Assembly: GCA_900169235.1 (NCBI GenBank)
Contig: FWCC01000151.1
Span: forward strand, 62,001 to 126,000
Reading direction: 5' to 3'
DNA: 64,000 nt
Source of the DNA: Zarea fungicola
Taxonomy: Eukaryota > Ascomycota > Sordariomycetes > Hypocreales > Cordycipitaceae
Below, one piece after another: positions 10,727 through 22,707 of the stretch. A program made the translations under genes and the position numbers. The notes under the pieces are model-generated. The model saw nothing but the letters and a program-made list of their open reading frames with translations, searched no databases and had not been told where the DNA came from. Position 1 is the stretch's first letter; the number at the start of each line of letters is the position of its first letter.

Positions 10727-11353
10727 GCGCGGGTGAGCGCAGCATTTTCTCATTTTCTTTTGCATTTTCTGGCGGCGTTACAATTGGGGCGCTATACTTC
10801 CTGTACAAATACTAGCTTGGTGATAGCCAACAGCAATGATGCACAACGATTCATGACCAGTCGCTTTCCTTCCTCCTTGTTTTCTTTTCCATTGTGAGAG
10901 CTTCCAATAGTATATCAAGGATTACAAGATTATTTACTTGACCAACCTGCACTTCCTAGACCGCGCCCCAGATTCATGCACGGAGATTGGCCAGTCCCCT
11001 TGCTCCGGTCACCCCACGAGCTTGCATTAGCCCGACGCTTGGAGGCTTGGGGGTTGGAGGTGCCTGGAAATGAAATTCCGACCTCGGCCCATTGCGAACC
11101 AAACGGGAGAAAGACCGGCCGCCATTCAGGCGCAGACCGCCGCAGGAAGCCGCCCACCCACCTTTGTGTGACAATCCATGTTGTTGACGACGACGGCTGT
11201 GTTTCCACATCGACTCTTTTTACCTTGTTGTCTTGTGAATTGATTGTTTTTTAAATCCTTTTTCACTATCCTGAAAACGACGCACACCTATGAATTCGGT
11301 CATCTCGACATGATACCACCAATCAATTAATCCAACAAGTCGAAACCGTCATC
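10727..11353. other. Intergenic/promoter region
   Basis: About 630 bases lie between the small Cys-rich gene and the acid phosphatase, both on the plus strand. Frames are short and without domains. The final ~100 bases are AT-rich and form the likely 5' leader of the phosphatase. No RNA gene or repeat is seen. Confidence 0.6.
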
Positions 11354-13010
11354 ATGTCCGTCGAGCCTCGTCCCGCCTACACGGCCGACGAGCTCGCCAA
11401 ACTCTACCCGTCCTCCCTTCGTCTGCAGCAGGTCCAGGTCCTCATGCGCCACGGCGAGCGCACCCCCGTCAACAACCGCTTCACCAACATTGGCCTGCCC
11501 GAGTTCTGGCCCTACTGCACCGCCGCCTCCCGCATGACCTCGGCCATCCTAGACCCTGCTTCGTCCACATGGACGACGCTCGATTGGAAGCGCCGCCTCG
11601 AGACGTTTACCTCGCCCGATAACCAGACGCCGAAGCTTGGATCCACTGATGCCAGCAGCAGCAGCAGCTCAAAAAATGTGGACAACATGTGCGAGCTGGG
11701 CCAGCTCACCGACAAGGGGCGCGAAACCACCACAGCCCTCGGCCAGCGTCTGCGCAGACTCTACGTCGACCAGCTCGGCTTCCTGCCCGCCGAGCTGCAG
11801 ACGGCGGACGACCTCTACCTGCGCTCCACGCCCATGCCGCGCGCCCTCGAGTCCATGCAGCAGGCCCTGCACGGCCTCTACCCGCCGTCTGCCCGCGCCG
11901 ACACCCTCCCGCCGTTCACCATCCACACCCGCCACTGGGCCGACGACACGCTGCTCCCCAACACGGCCAACTGCAAGCGCTTCGCCCAGCTGATGCGCGC
12001 CTTTGGCAAGCGGGCGGCCGACCGGTGGGACGACAGCCCGGAGATGAATCGCATCAATGCCAAGCTGAGCAAATACATGCCGCGCGAGCTTACTACTACC
12101 ACCTCTGACAAAGGTACAACAACAACAACAACAACAGCACCAGTCCGCATCGGCGTCGCCTCCCGCCCCGCGCTCGTCGGCGTCCTCGACACCATCGCCG
12201 CCACGGCCGCCCACCCTGGCCCGTCCACCAAGCTGCCCAAGGACTTTTACGACCCGTCCGTGTACGCCGACAGCGTGCGCATCGTCGTCGACGAGTGGTT
12301 CGCCGGGTTCCGCGAGAGCAGCGAGTACCGCACCCTCGGCATCGGGGGCCTGCTCGCCGACATGACGGAGCGCATGGTCGGCAGCGCCGAGGGCGTGCTC
12401 CCGCACTCCTCCCCCGACAGCAAGACGCCACTGCGATTCGCCATGTCGGGCTGCCACGATACCACTCTCGCCGCTACCGTGACGAGTCTCGGCGCCGACG
12501 GACCAGAAGGCGCGTTTCTGTGGCCCCCGTTTACGAGCCACATTGCCGTGGAGCTGCTCCGGGACGAGACGGTCGTCGGGGCACCACCATCACCGCCACA
12601 GCCTGCCTCCTCGTCGTCGTCGACTTCGTGGTGGCCCGTCATGTTGGGCGGGTCGAGACGCATCGCGCGCCGGCCGACATATGAGCTGACGAGCGCGGAG
12701 AAGGAGCGCATGAGGGGGTACTATGTCCGTGTCAGGTACAATGACGAGCCGCTCCGGATTCCGGGGTGCAGGCCGGTGGGCAAACATTATGAGAATGACG
12801 AGTCTCTCTGCACTTTGGTGAGTTTTCCTTTTCTTTTGCAAACGATATCATCAGGGAAATGCAATATGGATCAACTTGTTACTAATTCTCGAATAGGCTG
12901 CTTTCAAATCCATCGTCGATAAAATCACTCCGACAGACTGGAAAGGCCAGTGCGGCGCCAACATGGACAAGCCAACCATCCCAGCCAAGCCTGAACCTGC
13001 TGGGTACTAA
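11354..13010 (+). CDS. Histidine acid phosphatase family protein
   Basis: Exons 11354-12817 and 12897-13010, with a 79-nt intron (GTGAGT, ACTAAT branch, AATAG), encode 525 residues. The phosphate-binding signature RHGERTP places the nucleophile at His33, and the proton-donor pair is seen in SGCHDTTL (His368, Asp369). These are the hallmarks of the branch-2 histidine phosphatase superfamily, which hydrolyses phosphomonoesters. The signature lies close to the N-terminus with no signal peptide ahead of it, so an intracellular or membrane-associated enzyme is more likely than a secreted phytase. Poly-Ser and poly-Thr runs (near 97-102 and 254-262) look like loop insertions. The second exon supplies the conserved-looking Cys-containing tail. 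Substrate cannot be deduced. Confidence 0.88.
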
Positions 13011-13739
13011 ACACCAATTTCCTAGACAAGCATAGCCAAGTAAAGCCAAGTTTGATAGATGATAGATGCAACGACGCCACGTAGATACACACATACATAC
13101 ATAGTAGACCACTATACGCTAGGAATATGTTGCGCAAATACAAATCACTTACTAAACATCACCACACACCAGAATCAAGTTAAATCCAAAGCAACGCTTG
13201 GTCCATTACTACCAACTAAAGCTATACCCAAAAGCTCATCTCTACCCACGCCATTCTTTTCACTAGGCGTCCTCTTTTTGCTGTGCCCTATTCATTGTCC
13301 CCAAAACCACAACCCCAGTTCCCTCACACGACGTCAAAAGTACGTATCCAACGTACAGCTGAGGGGAGCATTTTGCCCTATTCAAAAAAAGTATTTGACA
13401 TGTCCAAAAGCAAAGAAAGTTGAATGCACACAAGTTGTTGAAAAAAGAAATGAAAAGAAAAAACTGCGCGCAAAGAAATAAAAAAGAGTTTGGTCTTTTA
13501 CCCATGGCAAGAAAATTAAAGGCCGGGCGACTCTTTCTTTCCAACAAACGTAGAAATTGTTGGCAATTAATTAGCAATACGACGATGAAAAAGATTGTGT
13601 TGTGAACAAAAAGAAGGATGCAAGGGAAAGGAATATCAATAATTCAATAACGAGAAAATAAAAAAAAATGCGAGGCAAAGAATGGATGTCAAGTGATACA
13701 CGCAATGACCTGGCTTGTCCAGGGCAGTCACATCGCTCA
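13011..13739. other. Convergent intergenic region
   Basis: The 3' ends of the phosphatase (+) and the RNA-binding protein gene (-) face each other here. It is AT-rich with A-rich tracts near 13385-13490 and 13600-13670, as expected for two 3' untranslated regions. A 104-residue minus frame has no recognisable domain. Confidence 0.6.
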
Positions 13740-16115
13740 TTAGTTGGCCACTTCTTCCTCGGCCCAGCCGTTGAGGCCACTCTGGATAGCCAGGCCGAAG
13801 CCACTGCCGCCCATACCGCCGTAGCTAGCCTGGTATTGGTGGCCGCGGCGCTCGCCATCGCTGCCATTGCTACCATGTACGCTATTGGGACTGTTGCCAC
13901 CATTCTCGAAGCCAGGACCAAACGCGGGCAGGCTAACAGCACGGTTATGCGAGCCGCGGCCAGCACCAGGGGCCAACAGGCCACCGATGGTGGTGGACGT
14001 GGACACTCCAGTATTGGCGGGGAAACCGTTCGAGATGCTTGCTGACGGGCCATGGGAACCAAGCTGAGAAGGCTGGGCAAGGTCCAGTCCAAGATCGTTT
14101 CCGGAGGATTGAGCCGAGCCAAACATGTTGTTTTGTTGGGCAGCAGCCATTTGCAGGTGCTGCTGGTTCTGCTGCTGATGAGCATGCTGGGAGAGTTGGG
14201 TCAAGTACATCGTTAGGGGGTTGTTGGAGGCGTTGAAAAGCGCTGCTGACTGCTGGTTGCCGTCATTGGAGGGAGAGCTGCCGTTCTGGGAGCCGCCAGC
14301 AGGAGGAGATGCCATACCTTCGCTGCGGGGCGACGCGGCTTGCTGCATCTGGCGTGGCGGGTTGCCGCAGCGGTCCTTGCCAAAGTTGACCTTGAACTTC
14401 TTGTAGTCTTCTCTACCACGGATGGCCTCGATTGCCTTGATGGCATTGGCAATGTTGGTAAAGTTGACAAAGGCGCAGCTCTTTTCGCGGAGGGTATTGA
14501 CCAATTCAATCTCACCATACTCGGAAAAGTCCTGGCGAAGCCGCTCCTCGGTCCAGGTCTCGTCCAGATTGCCGACGTAGACATTGCGCGATGCACCACC
14601 ACTAACAGCGAGCGCAATGGCAGGGGGGAGAGCGCCGGAGTGCTTGCCCCAGCCAATCTTGAGGCGACGGTTGTGAATCATGAGGCCCTGCAGGTTGCTA
14701 AGAGCATAAAACGAGGCAGCTGCGGTAGGGTCGATAAAGGTGACGAAGCAGATGTGCTTGTCGGGGATGTAACGAACGTGGTGCAGCAAACCACCGCGAA
14801 CAACGTTGCAAATTTCTTCAATCGTGGTTTCGGGGTGGATGTTGCCAAGGTAGATGGTGCGGTTACCAAGGTTGTTCATTCCTCCGGCAGTCGTGGCGAC
14901 GGCAGCGGCAGCAACAGACTGCTGGGCCAGTGCGTTGGAGATGACGTCGCGGTCGGCACCGGTGAGCATGTGTGCGTATCCAGGCGCGATACCAAGATAC
15001 TGAGCAGCATTCTGCTGTTGCGTCTTGGAGACATAGGCGCATCGGTCCTTGCCGTAGTAGACACGGCGGGGTGCCTGCCACTTCGGCTCCTGGGGAAGCT
15101 GAGTAACAGCCTTGATGGCATTCGCAATGGAGAGGTAGTGGATAAAGGCAATGTTCTTTTCGCGGACAAGCTTGACGGTGTCGATGGGACCAAACTTGCC
15201 GAGGTCCTCGCGAATCTCATCCTCAGTGACGTCCTCGGCCAGGTTGCCAAGGTACACATTTCGAGAGGCACCCGACTGCTGCACAGCGAGGGCCACCGAG
15301 GTAGGAACCTGAGAGGGCTTACCCCAGCCAACCTTGATATCCTGACCCTTGATGCAGAGCTTTTTCAAGATGGCATCAGAGTGGAAGTGGGTGGCGGAGC
15401 TGGCATCGAGGAAGGAGATGAATGCACAGTTCTTATCGGGAAGAAGACGAACAGACTCGATCTGACCACTACGGACATGACCGAGAATCTCCTCGGCTGA
15501 TGTGTCGGGGGGGATGTTGCCCAGGTATACGGTGCGGCTGGTTCCGGTAACCGAGGCAGCATTCATGGGCACGGGTGAGCCGGGCTGCATAGAAGACTGC
15601 ATGTTGAAGCCGCCAGTAGGGGACTGGGGAGGAAAGAACTGGGGTGCGCCATACTGAGAAGGCGAGACCATGGCATGGTACTGCTGAGGCGACATGTTTG
15701 CCTGAGTAGGACTGGGGATGCCGGTATTATGCTGTTGGTTGTTCTGCTGCTGCTGCTGCTGGGAACCCTGAACCTGAAAAGCAGGCATTGACTGGAACTG
15801 GGGGCTACCAAAAGCGGCAGGGCTACCAGGCTGGAAAGGGCTGCCCATGAGAAGCTGCGAGGGCAGAAGCGGAGTAAACTGCATGTCAAAGGCAGTGCCA
15901 GGAGAGACAATGTCGGCCGCCTGGCCGTGATTCACCTGCTGGGTGTTGAGAGCAGGGATGTTGGCGCGGCGCGGGTGTCTCTCGGCAAAGCCAGAGACAT
16001 TGGAGGTGAAGGCGCCATGGGAGAAGCCCGTGTCGCTGTTGGAAGGCTTGGAGGCGTGACCTGGGAAGCGTCCCGAGTTGCCGCCGGTCTGGGCCGACAT
16101 GTTCAAGTCCTGCAT
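13740..16115 (-). CDS. Mrn1/Cip2-like four-RRM RNA-binding protein
   Basis: One uninterrupted frame of 791 residues starts at ATG (MQDLNMSAQTGG). It has a Gln/Pro/Gly-rich N-terminal third (poly-Q near residue 116), then four RNA-recognition motifs. Their RNP2-like strands are SRTVYLGNIP (~193), SRNVYLGNLA (~283), NRTIYLGNIH (~416) and SRNVYVGNLD (~508), each with an RNP1-like CAFISF/IAFIHY/ICFVTF/CAFVNF and mostly followed by a KVGWGK or KVNFGK end. This repeated architecture matches the yeast Mrn1 and fission-yeast Cip1/Cip2 group, cytoplasmic proteins that bind mRNAs and affect stability and stress response. The C-terminus is another Gln/Gly/Asn-rich disordered tail. It is an established family; the exact targets are unknown. 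The upstream minus-strand region is long and likely a long 5' leader. Confidence 0.9.
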   Translation of the reverse strand: MQDLNMSAQTGGNSGRFPGHASKPSNSDTGFSHGAFTSNVSGFAERHPRRANIPALNTQQVNHGQAADIVSPGTAFDMQFTPLLPSQLLMGSPFQPGSPAAFGSPQFQSMPAFQVQGSQQQQQQNNQQHNTGIPSPTQANMSPQQYHAMVSPSQYGAPQFFPPQSPTGGFNMQSSMQPGSPVPMNAASVTGTSRTVYLGNIPPDTSAEEILGHVRSGQIESVRLLPDKNCAFISFLDASSATHFHSDAILKKLCIKGQDIKVGWGKPSQVPTSVALAVQQSGASRNVYLGNLAEDVTEDEIREDLGKFGPIDTVKLVREKNIAFIHYLSIANAIKAVTQLPQEPKWQAPRRVYYGKDRCAYVSKTQQQNAAQYLGIAPGYAHMLTGADRDVISNALAQQSVAAAAVATTAGGMNNLGNRTIYLGNIHPETTIEEICNVVRGGLLHHVRYIPDKHICFVTFIDPTAAASFYALSNLQGLMIHNRRLKIGWGKHSGALPPAIALAVSGGASRNVYVGNLDETWTEERLRQDFSEYGEIELVNTLREKSCAFVNFTNIANAIKAIEAIRGREDYKKFKVNFGKDRCGNPPRQMQQAASPRSEGMASPPAGGSQNGSSPSNDGNQQSAALFNASNNPLTMYLTQLSQHAHQQQNQQHLQMAAAQQNNMFGSAQSSGNDLGLDLAQPSQLGSHGPSASISNGFPANTGVSTSTTIGGLLAPGAGRGSHNRAVSLPAFGPGFENGGNSPNSVHGSNGSDGERRGHQYQASYGGMGGSGFGLAIQSGLNGWAEEEVAN

Positions 16116-19100
16116 GCCGAGAAGGTGAGGGGGGACGAGGGAGTCCCGCCCGGAGTGAGATAGGACAGCCGTTGTGAAAGATGTAACGTGCCCGAGCTGG
16201 ACACGGGGTGGTGAACAAGAGATTGCTCTAGTGACGGCTTGAGCACTGATTGTGTAGTGTCGAGGCCGTGAAGCAGAGGAACTGTCGATTATTCGCTGGT
16301 GAAAGGATGATGATGCAGTGCAGTAGGCAGGTGGTGAAACTGATTGATGATGCTATTGCGAGTGAAGCCGAGGACACAGGAGGTTGGAACGGTGTGGAAT
16401 CGGTCGGTACGTGTGCAGAAGAATGCTAGCTGGATGGGATTCGAATGAGTTGTGAGTTGTGGTATCGAAGCAGGTTGCACAGTAGACTCGTCCAGGAGAG
16501 GTATGCAAGCAATACTAGTTGAGAATCGAACGGTAACGTGTTTAACGAGAGTTGTTGAAGGTGAAGGTTGCAAAATAAAAATGGTTTAATAAAACAATGT
16601 GTGAATCGCCATCAGGTGGGCAAGCAAGGCGCGTGTCTGATGGAGGAATCGGCAAGCCAGTTTGTCGAAAGAATAGAGGTTGAAAGAAGGCAAGTCACGA
16701 CAAGCTGAGAAGAGGTCAAGCGTTGGTCAAGGTTAAAGTAAAAAGGCAGACCCAACGGAAGACGAGACTCGATCGCAGCGGCGCAAGGTCAATCAAGATT
16801 CGCAGAAGCTGGTGAGGAGTAAGGAGGGGATCGGCGTAGGAGAGCCAGGAGAAAAAGAAGAGAGGATGGAACAAAGAAGGATGAGCGCCGTGCAGAGGCT
16901 CAAAGAAGGCTAGGCAGGGCCGCTGGGGGAAGGAAACAATCGGCGGATGAAGGGGGCGTAGCCAAAATGGAATAGCGTCTCTTGATGGTGGGTGGTTTCT
17001 GCGCCTAGAAGAAAAGCTGTGATAATTTGATGGTGGCCACTCCTGCGGATAGACAGGGGGCAGCGAGGAAGAAATGAAGCGGGAAAAAATGAAGAAAAAA
17101 TTAACCAAAAAACTAAAAAGAAAGGATTCGATGCCTGATTGATGGAATGGGAGGGGAGAATAGCGGCGGGAGGGGATGAGAGGGAAATGGCGAGAGTGAG
17201 GAGAGGCAAAAAGAGATGAAGATGGGGAATTGGAGAGAGTGAATCCAGGGGTTTGCGGCTTTGGGCTGGCGGCGCTAAACCTGCAGCGGTGTAGTACGAG
17301 CTGTAGCGGGCAAGCCAGCGGGGGTGGTGGCAGGGGAATACAGGCAGGTCAATTCGATGTGCAAAGTACCTGCAGTCGGTTCGGTACCTGTATTTGGGGG
17401 GTTATTGTACATGCCACACTGGCATACTGCTCATCCTTGGGACATGCTTTGGAGACAAGAAATACTTTGTCGGTGCAGTTTGGATGAGCAACGGCGCGGG
17501 TTCGGGATTGGCTGCGGGTTCGCTGTCAGTGGAGACGCAGCCCCGGGAGAGGAGGAGGGGGGGGCCTGATCAGGTTGACTCTTGGAGTCAGGGACCGCAG
17601 CCCGGTGCTACGAGTTTAATGAGGCGCGACAGGGGTAAGTGGATTCTCTCTCCAATTGGGCAGATGAATCAGACTGGATGGAATGGTGGTCATGACGGGA
17701 AAACAAAAGGCTATTCTGTTAAACGGCTAGGGTAGATAAGCTTTGCACGAGGATGGCGTACCGGTACGGAGTACTTGGTGGCGTCTTTGTCGTTGGCCGG
17801 TACAAGCAGTGTTGCCAAGGTACATGGTCGAGTACCTGCAGCAGAGTCCAGCGTCCATCCAGCGTCCGGTGTTCCCTGTACTATTTTGAGCCTTTTATGG
17901 GCAGATGGAGCCCAGCGTGTCCAGGTCCCAGACTCGCCCAGCAACCAGGCCCCAGGTCCTCGATACCCTGTCAGGTACCAAGATGCGGCGCGTGCCTACC
18001 AGGAGAAATCCATCTGGTGGGGTGGGGGCAGCCGGATTCTTTCAGCGGCTGGAGCGCACTAATTAGGCACGTTAGGCACTTGGCTCATTGGGCAACCCGC
18101 TGTAGCCATTTACCAGTAACCCCTCACGCCCCTTTTTGCGCCAGCGGCCCCAGTACCTGCAGTGGCTTGGTTGGGGCTCTAGGGCTTCAGGGGTTAACTG
18201 GGTGAGCTGCTGCTGTATCTTCATATTGTAGCCCGAAGAACCAGCGCTGCCGGGTTGAGGCATACTGGGTACTATACGGAGTATACTGATACAAAGAGCC
18301 AATGACTTGGACATTTAAATGGCAACTCTACTGGTATATTCCATCATCGGCCAACAGAAGAAAATATCAAACACATGGAATCATTGAAACCCTGCATCCA
18401 TTCAGCCATTCTCCCGTCATCACACCCGTTTGTGGCACTTCTTCACGCATGCAAGCCATTGCTAAATTTACTTGCTTCATGCACGCACAGATGCAGATGG
18501 CCCATGTGCTCGCTGTCCCTCACAATTTGGGCCTCGAACCTGGTTGCCTATCCTGTCCGCAATCTTCAAAGAATATATTTTCAGACACCCCTGCAAACCA
18601 CTTTGTCCGAGGAACCATTACATCCCTCACATCACAGCCTCCATGCACCGCACTCTACTGGTAATCAATCATTTTCACATCCTTCATTAATTTCGTCACC
18701 TGTCATATCGCTCACGTCCAGATCTTAATCCCTTGCTAATTGCTACCGTAACCAACAACCCAATTTCCACATCTCAAAGCTCGTCTTGAGACATTTCACT
18801 TTTTATATTGATACCCGCACAGTATTTCACATAATCTCCCCAATCAATGCTCAGCCCCTCTTTCTCCTTTTCACCTACGCTTCTCATCTCAATTGCCTTG
18901 ATTAATTTATTACCATCATTAAAAGGAAGTGGGATTCTGCTTCCATCTCGTCAAACTATTTTATTCATAGTCCGACTGAACCCTTGTACCCAACTGCCGG
19001 CGAAACCCCAGCAGAGGCTGCCTCATTAGCCAACTACTAAAAAAACTCTTCCGCACAGCTTCTCACTTGAAAGCTGGAAATGGCCAACTGCCAAATATTA

Positions 19101-19173
19101 GTTCCGTTTTTGTCTTGTAAACAACATCCCTGCCCACGGGCCGTTCCTTTCCTCTTCCCGAAGCTGCAGTCTC
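16116..19173. other. Long intergenic region with probable 5' leader
   Basis: Three kilobases without a supported gene. The left part, up to about 17.2 kb, is purine-rich on the plus strand and is probably the 5' leader and promoter of the Mrn1-like gene. Near 17.75-18.28 kb two copies of TACGGAGTA occur. From 18.3 to 19.1 kb the sequence is pyrimidine-rich on the plus strand with frames lacking domains. No RNA gene recognised. Confidence 0.55.
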
Positions 19174-21090
19174 CTATGCAGCCGCATATTCGCTCACCTT
19201 CACCCGCACGACACAGTTATCAATCGGGTGGCTAGTGACATGTTTTGCCTAGTAATCAATATTAATAGATGAGTAGCAAAGCAAAGGGGGCGGGAGTGGC
19301 CACTCACATTCACAAGCGTAGACTTGGTCTTGTACCCCCCATTCTCATCCAAAATCGGCTGCTTCTTCTCATCAAGCACAAACTCGCCTAGACCAACCTT
19401 GACAAAGTCATAGTGTCGCACAGTCGCGGCAAGAATAACTTGGGCTTCAATATTGGCCAGCTCCTGGCCAATGCAATTCCGCGGACCCCTCTCAAACGCC
19501 CGCCACGCCCCCGCGGGTATCCGACCCTCCTGCGTCGGGCTGTCGTCCTTGCCATCCCTCTCGTCCCCCATCACTGCCTTCGCATCGCCCAACCATCGCT
19601 CTGGCATAAACAGCTCCGCCGTGTCACCGTACACCTCTGGGTCCCGCTGTATGGCCGTGTGGCACACGTAGAGCAACAGCCCGTCGGCGCAGTACGGCGT
19701 CCCATCGCCCGTCGTCAGCTGTAGTCCTGATCCTGTCCGCGCCTCCCGCGAGGAAGCCGCCGGCGGATACAGCCTCAGCGTCTCCTTGATCACGGCCGAT
19801 GTGTAAGCCAGCCTGCGCAACCTCTCACCACCACCAGATGCGCGCAGCATAGCCAGGGTCGCCGCAGGATCAGCACCAGGACCGAATACACTATCCAGCT
19901 CCGCGCGTAGGGCCGCGAGCGCCCGGGGCGTCCTCGAGAGCTCGTAAATCGCCCACTGGAGCAGGGTGCTCGTCGTCTCGTGCCCGGCAAACAGAAACGT
20001 CTTAAGCTGGTCGCAAATCTCGTCCGTCATAGCGGCATCGAGACGCGCGATCCCTTCGAGGCTGCGGCTCAGAACGCTACGCGTCTTGGCGACGTGGCGG
20101 CGGCGACGGCTCCATCTTCTTCGTCTTCCTCCGCCTTCATCTCGGCAAACTTTCTCTTCACAAGCTGGCGGAGCTTTCCGTGGATGCGCCAGGAAAGCGT
20201 CTTGCGCGTGTAGAGGAGATGCGGCCGGAGCCACATCACCCAGCGGTTCATAGACTTGACGTAACTGTTAGAAAGTTCACGGAACATGGTGAGAATTTCA
20301 TCTGGCTCGTCCTCCTGTGCTTTGAGATCCAGATCCAAGACCACCGCGCCTAATTTTATTTTCCCACACCCCGCGTTAGTATAACCGAGATCACGATTTG
20401 CAAGGAGGAACCGGCTGGCTTGTATTTACCTATAATGTCAAATGTCAGACGAGTAAAGTAGTCGCCGAGCTCAAACGATTCGCCCGCTACGGCCAGTCTA
20501 TCCATGTGATTAAGGAAAAGTTGCGTCTTGTCCAAGATGAGCGGCAAGAGCGTCATGAGATGATGCGGAGCAAAGCAAGGGTTGAATCGCTTCCGTAGCG
20601 ACTTCCAATGTTCGCCATTGACGGCAACAATCGATGTCGGCCCGAGGATCTCATGAAAGGCTGCAAACCCCGATGACTTTTCCGCGCTGTAGGGCAGGCC
20701 CTTGGACGGGGAGGAGATTTGTTCGGCAATGTTATAGTCGAATATTGCGAGGAAGGGAAATCCTGCAGGTCTGAGATCGAAATAGAGGAAGGGAGGATTT
20801 CCCATTTCCTCTCGCACCTCACACAGAATCGTATCTTGTCGTAACGGCCATCTCCATTAGCAAGTCTCACTCATAAATGGGACACGGGGGTGCTGAGTCT
20901 CATACCAATGTTGGTCTCATCGCCATTTTTTCATTTTCTCGTGTAGGGTAAGCAAGTTTCCCCATAGCCAGGAAGTCGTTGGCTGTGGAAAATGGGCGAA
21001 CTGCGTAAAGCGGCACCATCGCAGCCGATAGTATACATATCCAAGTAGCAAGGGGATTGCACCAATGACACCGGTGATGAATAATGTCAT
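19174..21090 (-). pseudogene. Cytochrome P450 with two frameshifts
   Basis: Segments 20906-21090, 20430-20834, 19308-20349 and 19174-19248 join by introns at 20835-20905, 20350-20429 and 19249-19307. It begins MTLFITGVIGAIPLLLG, a membrane anchor. Hallmarks are the I-helix AGHETTS, the ExxR helix KETLR and the heme loop FERGPRNCIG. Two lesions break it. In the first exon an A6 run (20926-20931) is one base too long, so the frame hits a stop just before the GDETNI motif. Near 20095-20115, in a GCC-repeat, the frame of EEDEEDGAV does not connect with that of AKTRSVL, as if one base were lost. No plausible intron repairs either. The shifts have opposite sign but lie far apart, so they do not cancel. 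Sequencing error is possible in both contexts; otherwise it is a recent pseudogene of a microsomal monooxygenase. Confidence 0.75.
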
Positions 21091-22707
21091 GATTGCGTTT
21101 ATGGAAGATTCCCGTCGTGTGTATAGCCCACTTAGCCGCTTTGCCTCTAGACTGGGGTTGTCCAAGATCGGACGGGCAGTATGATACAGCTGTTTCTTAA
21201 AGAATTGCAAAGGAGCGAGGCAGAATTAAACTTGGATATTCTCCCGTCATAAATGAGCGAGCTTAACAGAGCTTATATATAAAAGATGGTGCTTTGTGGC
21301 GTCTACGGCGTATAAAAATATCCCGCACAGCTCCCCAGTGAATTCGGATAGTTTGCCGGCTTATGTACACACTTATTATTAAACATCTCGCGCGATTGCA
21401 TGATAAAAGTTTGTTGCCCGATTCATACATTTTTTGCAATGACTACATACGGCAAGTGGAGGCAAACTCCACGTGGACTGCGGTTGTGACACGGAGTTGT
21501 TGCGAGTCAGAGTCCCCGCGACCAATAGCAATTCTCGTTGTCTCTTTGCTGTAAATTGCCTAATTACTAGCTCATGCGGAATCGCCGTTCCGGCTTGGCT
21601 GTACATAAACCCGGAACGGCCTGCCAGAGCGGCATGATTAATTGTCGTGTTGTAAAAATGGATCGAGCTTACGTTTGGCGGCAGCAGCAATCAGTGCGCA
21701 GTATAATAGAGAACCGTAAAGGTACAATGAATTGAAATTCTGTCCTTGTTCTTCTACGAAAAAAATAATCTATAGAGGAATATCTACATTAATTCGGCAG
21801 TTGTAGGTGGCTGGTGGTGGCCCGCCGTACTCAATATTAATAAACAACTGCGGGATGTACTCCGTAGTTGGTGAAGTGAGAAACCAGTGGGGACAGTGGC
21901 ATCGCCTTGAACGAAGGCCGCTTTTTGCAGTCCGCGTTTTGGCGAATACAGGCCCTATTTTACGCTTTTAGGTTTAGCTCCCCTAACGTCTAAAGTTCAA
22001 CAGCCTGGCCATTGGCCCTACAACCTACAAAGACACCTAACAAATACATTGAAAAGCAAATTAGCAAGTAAGCTACCTAGCTAGTAGGCCAGCAGGTAGG
22101 CCAGCAAGTAGGCTACCACCTTCGTTGACAGTTTGCCAGCTTATATAGGGCATAATAGGCAGGTTAGTAGGTAGGTTCTTAGGCAGATAGGATCCCTCAA
22201 CTACAGGTAGTGTGTATGTTGGGTTCTCCTAGAGTGCTGTGTATGGGGTACTTTAACTAGATTATAGAGACTTTGAGAAATAGTTGGCTGTGATAGGCTG
22301 GGCTTATAGAGCTAAACCTAATAGCGTAAAACACGGCCTTCGCCTTGAACACAGTCATACCATTTTCGAATGTCGCTTCTCACACACAGTGACTGTTTTG
22401 TTCGAAAGAGGAGCGCATTCGTATTCGCAGCGGACTTAGTGGATGCCGACGAACGGGGAACTATTGGTACATGCTGCTCCAATATATTTCAAGGGGAAAA
22501 AGGATCCCTTCATCACTTGGAAATACCGCTACATGCCATCAGGCGTGGCTTTGACGAAGAACTAGTCAATAAGCAACGCACCCATTTGACCACTCAACCC
22601 TGCTCATGAGTCTATGAAGCGATAACAGGGTTAAAATGATGGTAAAACATGGGTGAAGCCTTTAAAATATTTGCCCTGTATAAACATGGTAGCTCGGTAC
22701 AAAGTAT
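21091..22707. other. Intergenic, repeat-like AT-rich stretch
   Basis: The left end is the P450 promoter and contains a TATATATAAAAG element near 21274-21285. From about 22040 to 22260 the sequence is built from degenerate CTAGTAGGCCAGCA/GTAGGCTACC-like words, a possible relic of a short tandem repeat. Frames here are short and have no recognisable domain. Confidence 0.55.

Noticed and set aside
11669..12541. 290-residue minus-strand frame over the acid phosphatase
   Set aside because: Antisense shadow; Gly/Val/Ala-rich without motifs.
14340..15500. 386-residue plus-strand open frame over the Mrn1-like gene
   Set aside because: It is antisense to a clear four-RRM coding sequence. Its repetitive Val/Gly/Asp pattern mirrors codon bias of the real gene; no domain.
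20095..20115. Short intron as explanation of the second P450 frameshift
   Set aside because: The only GT-AG pair giving the right phase spans about 24 nt, too short for a spliceosomal intron; longer options give the wrong frame.
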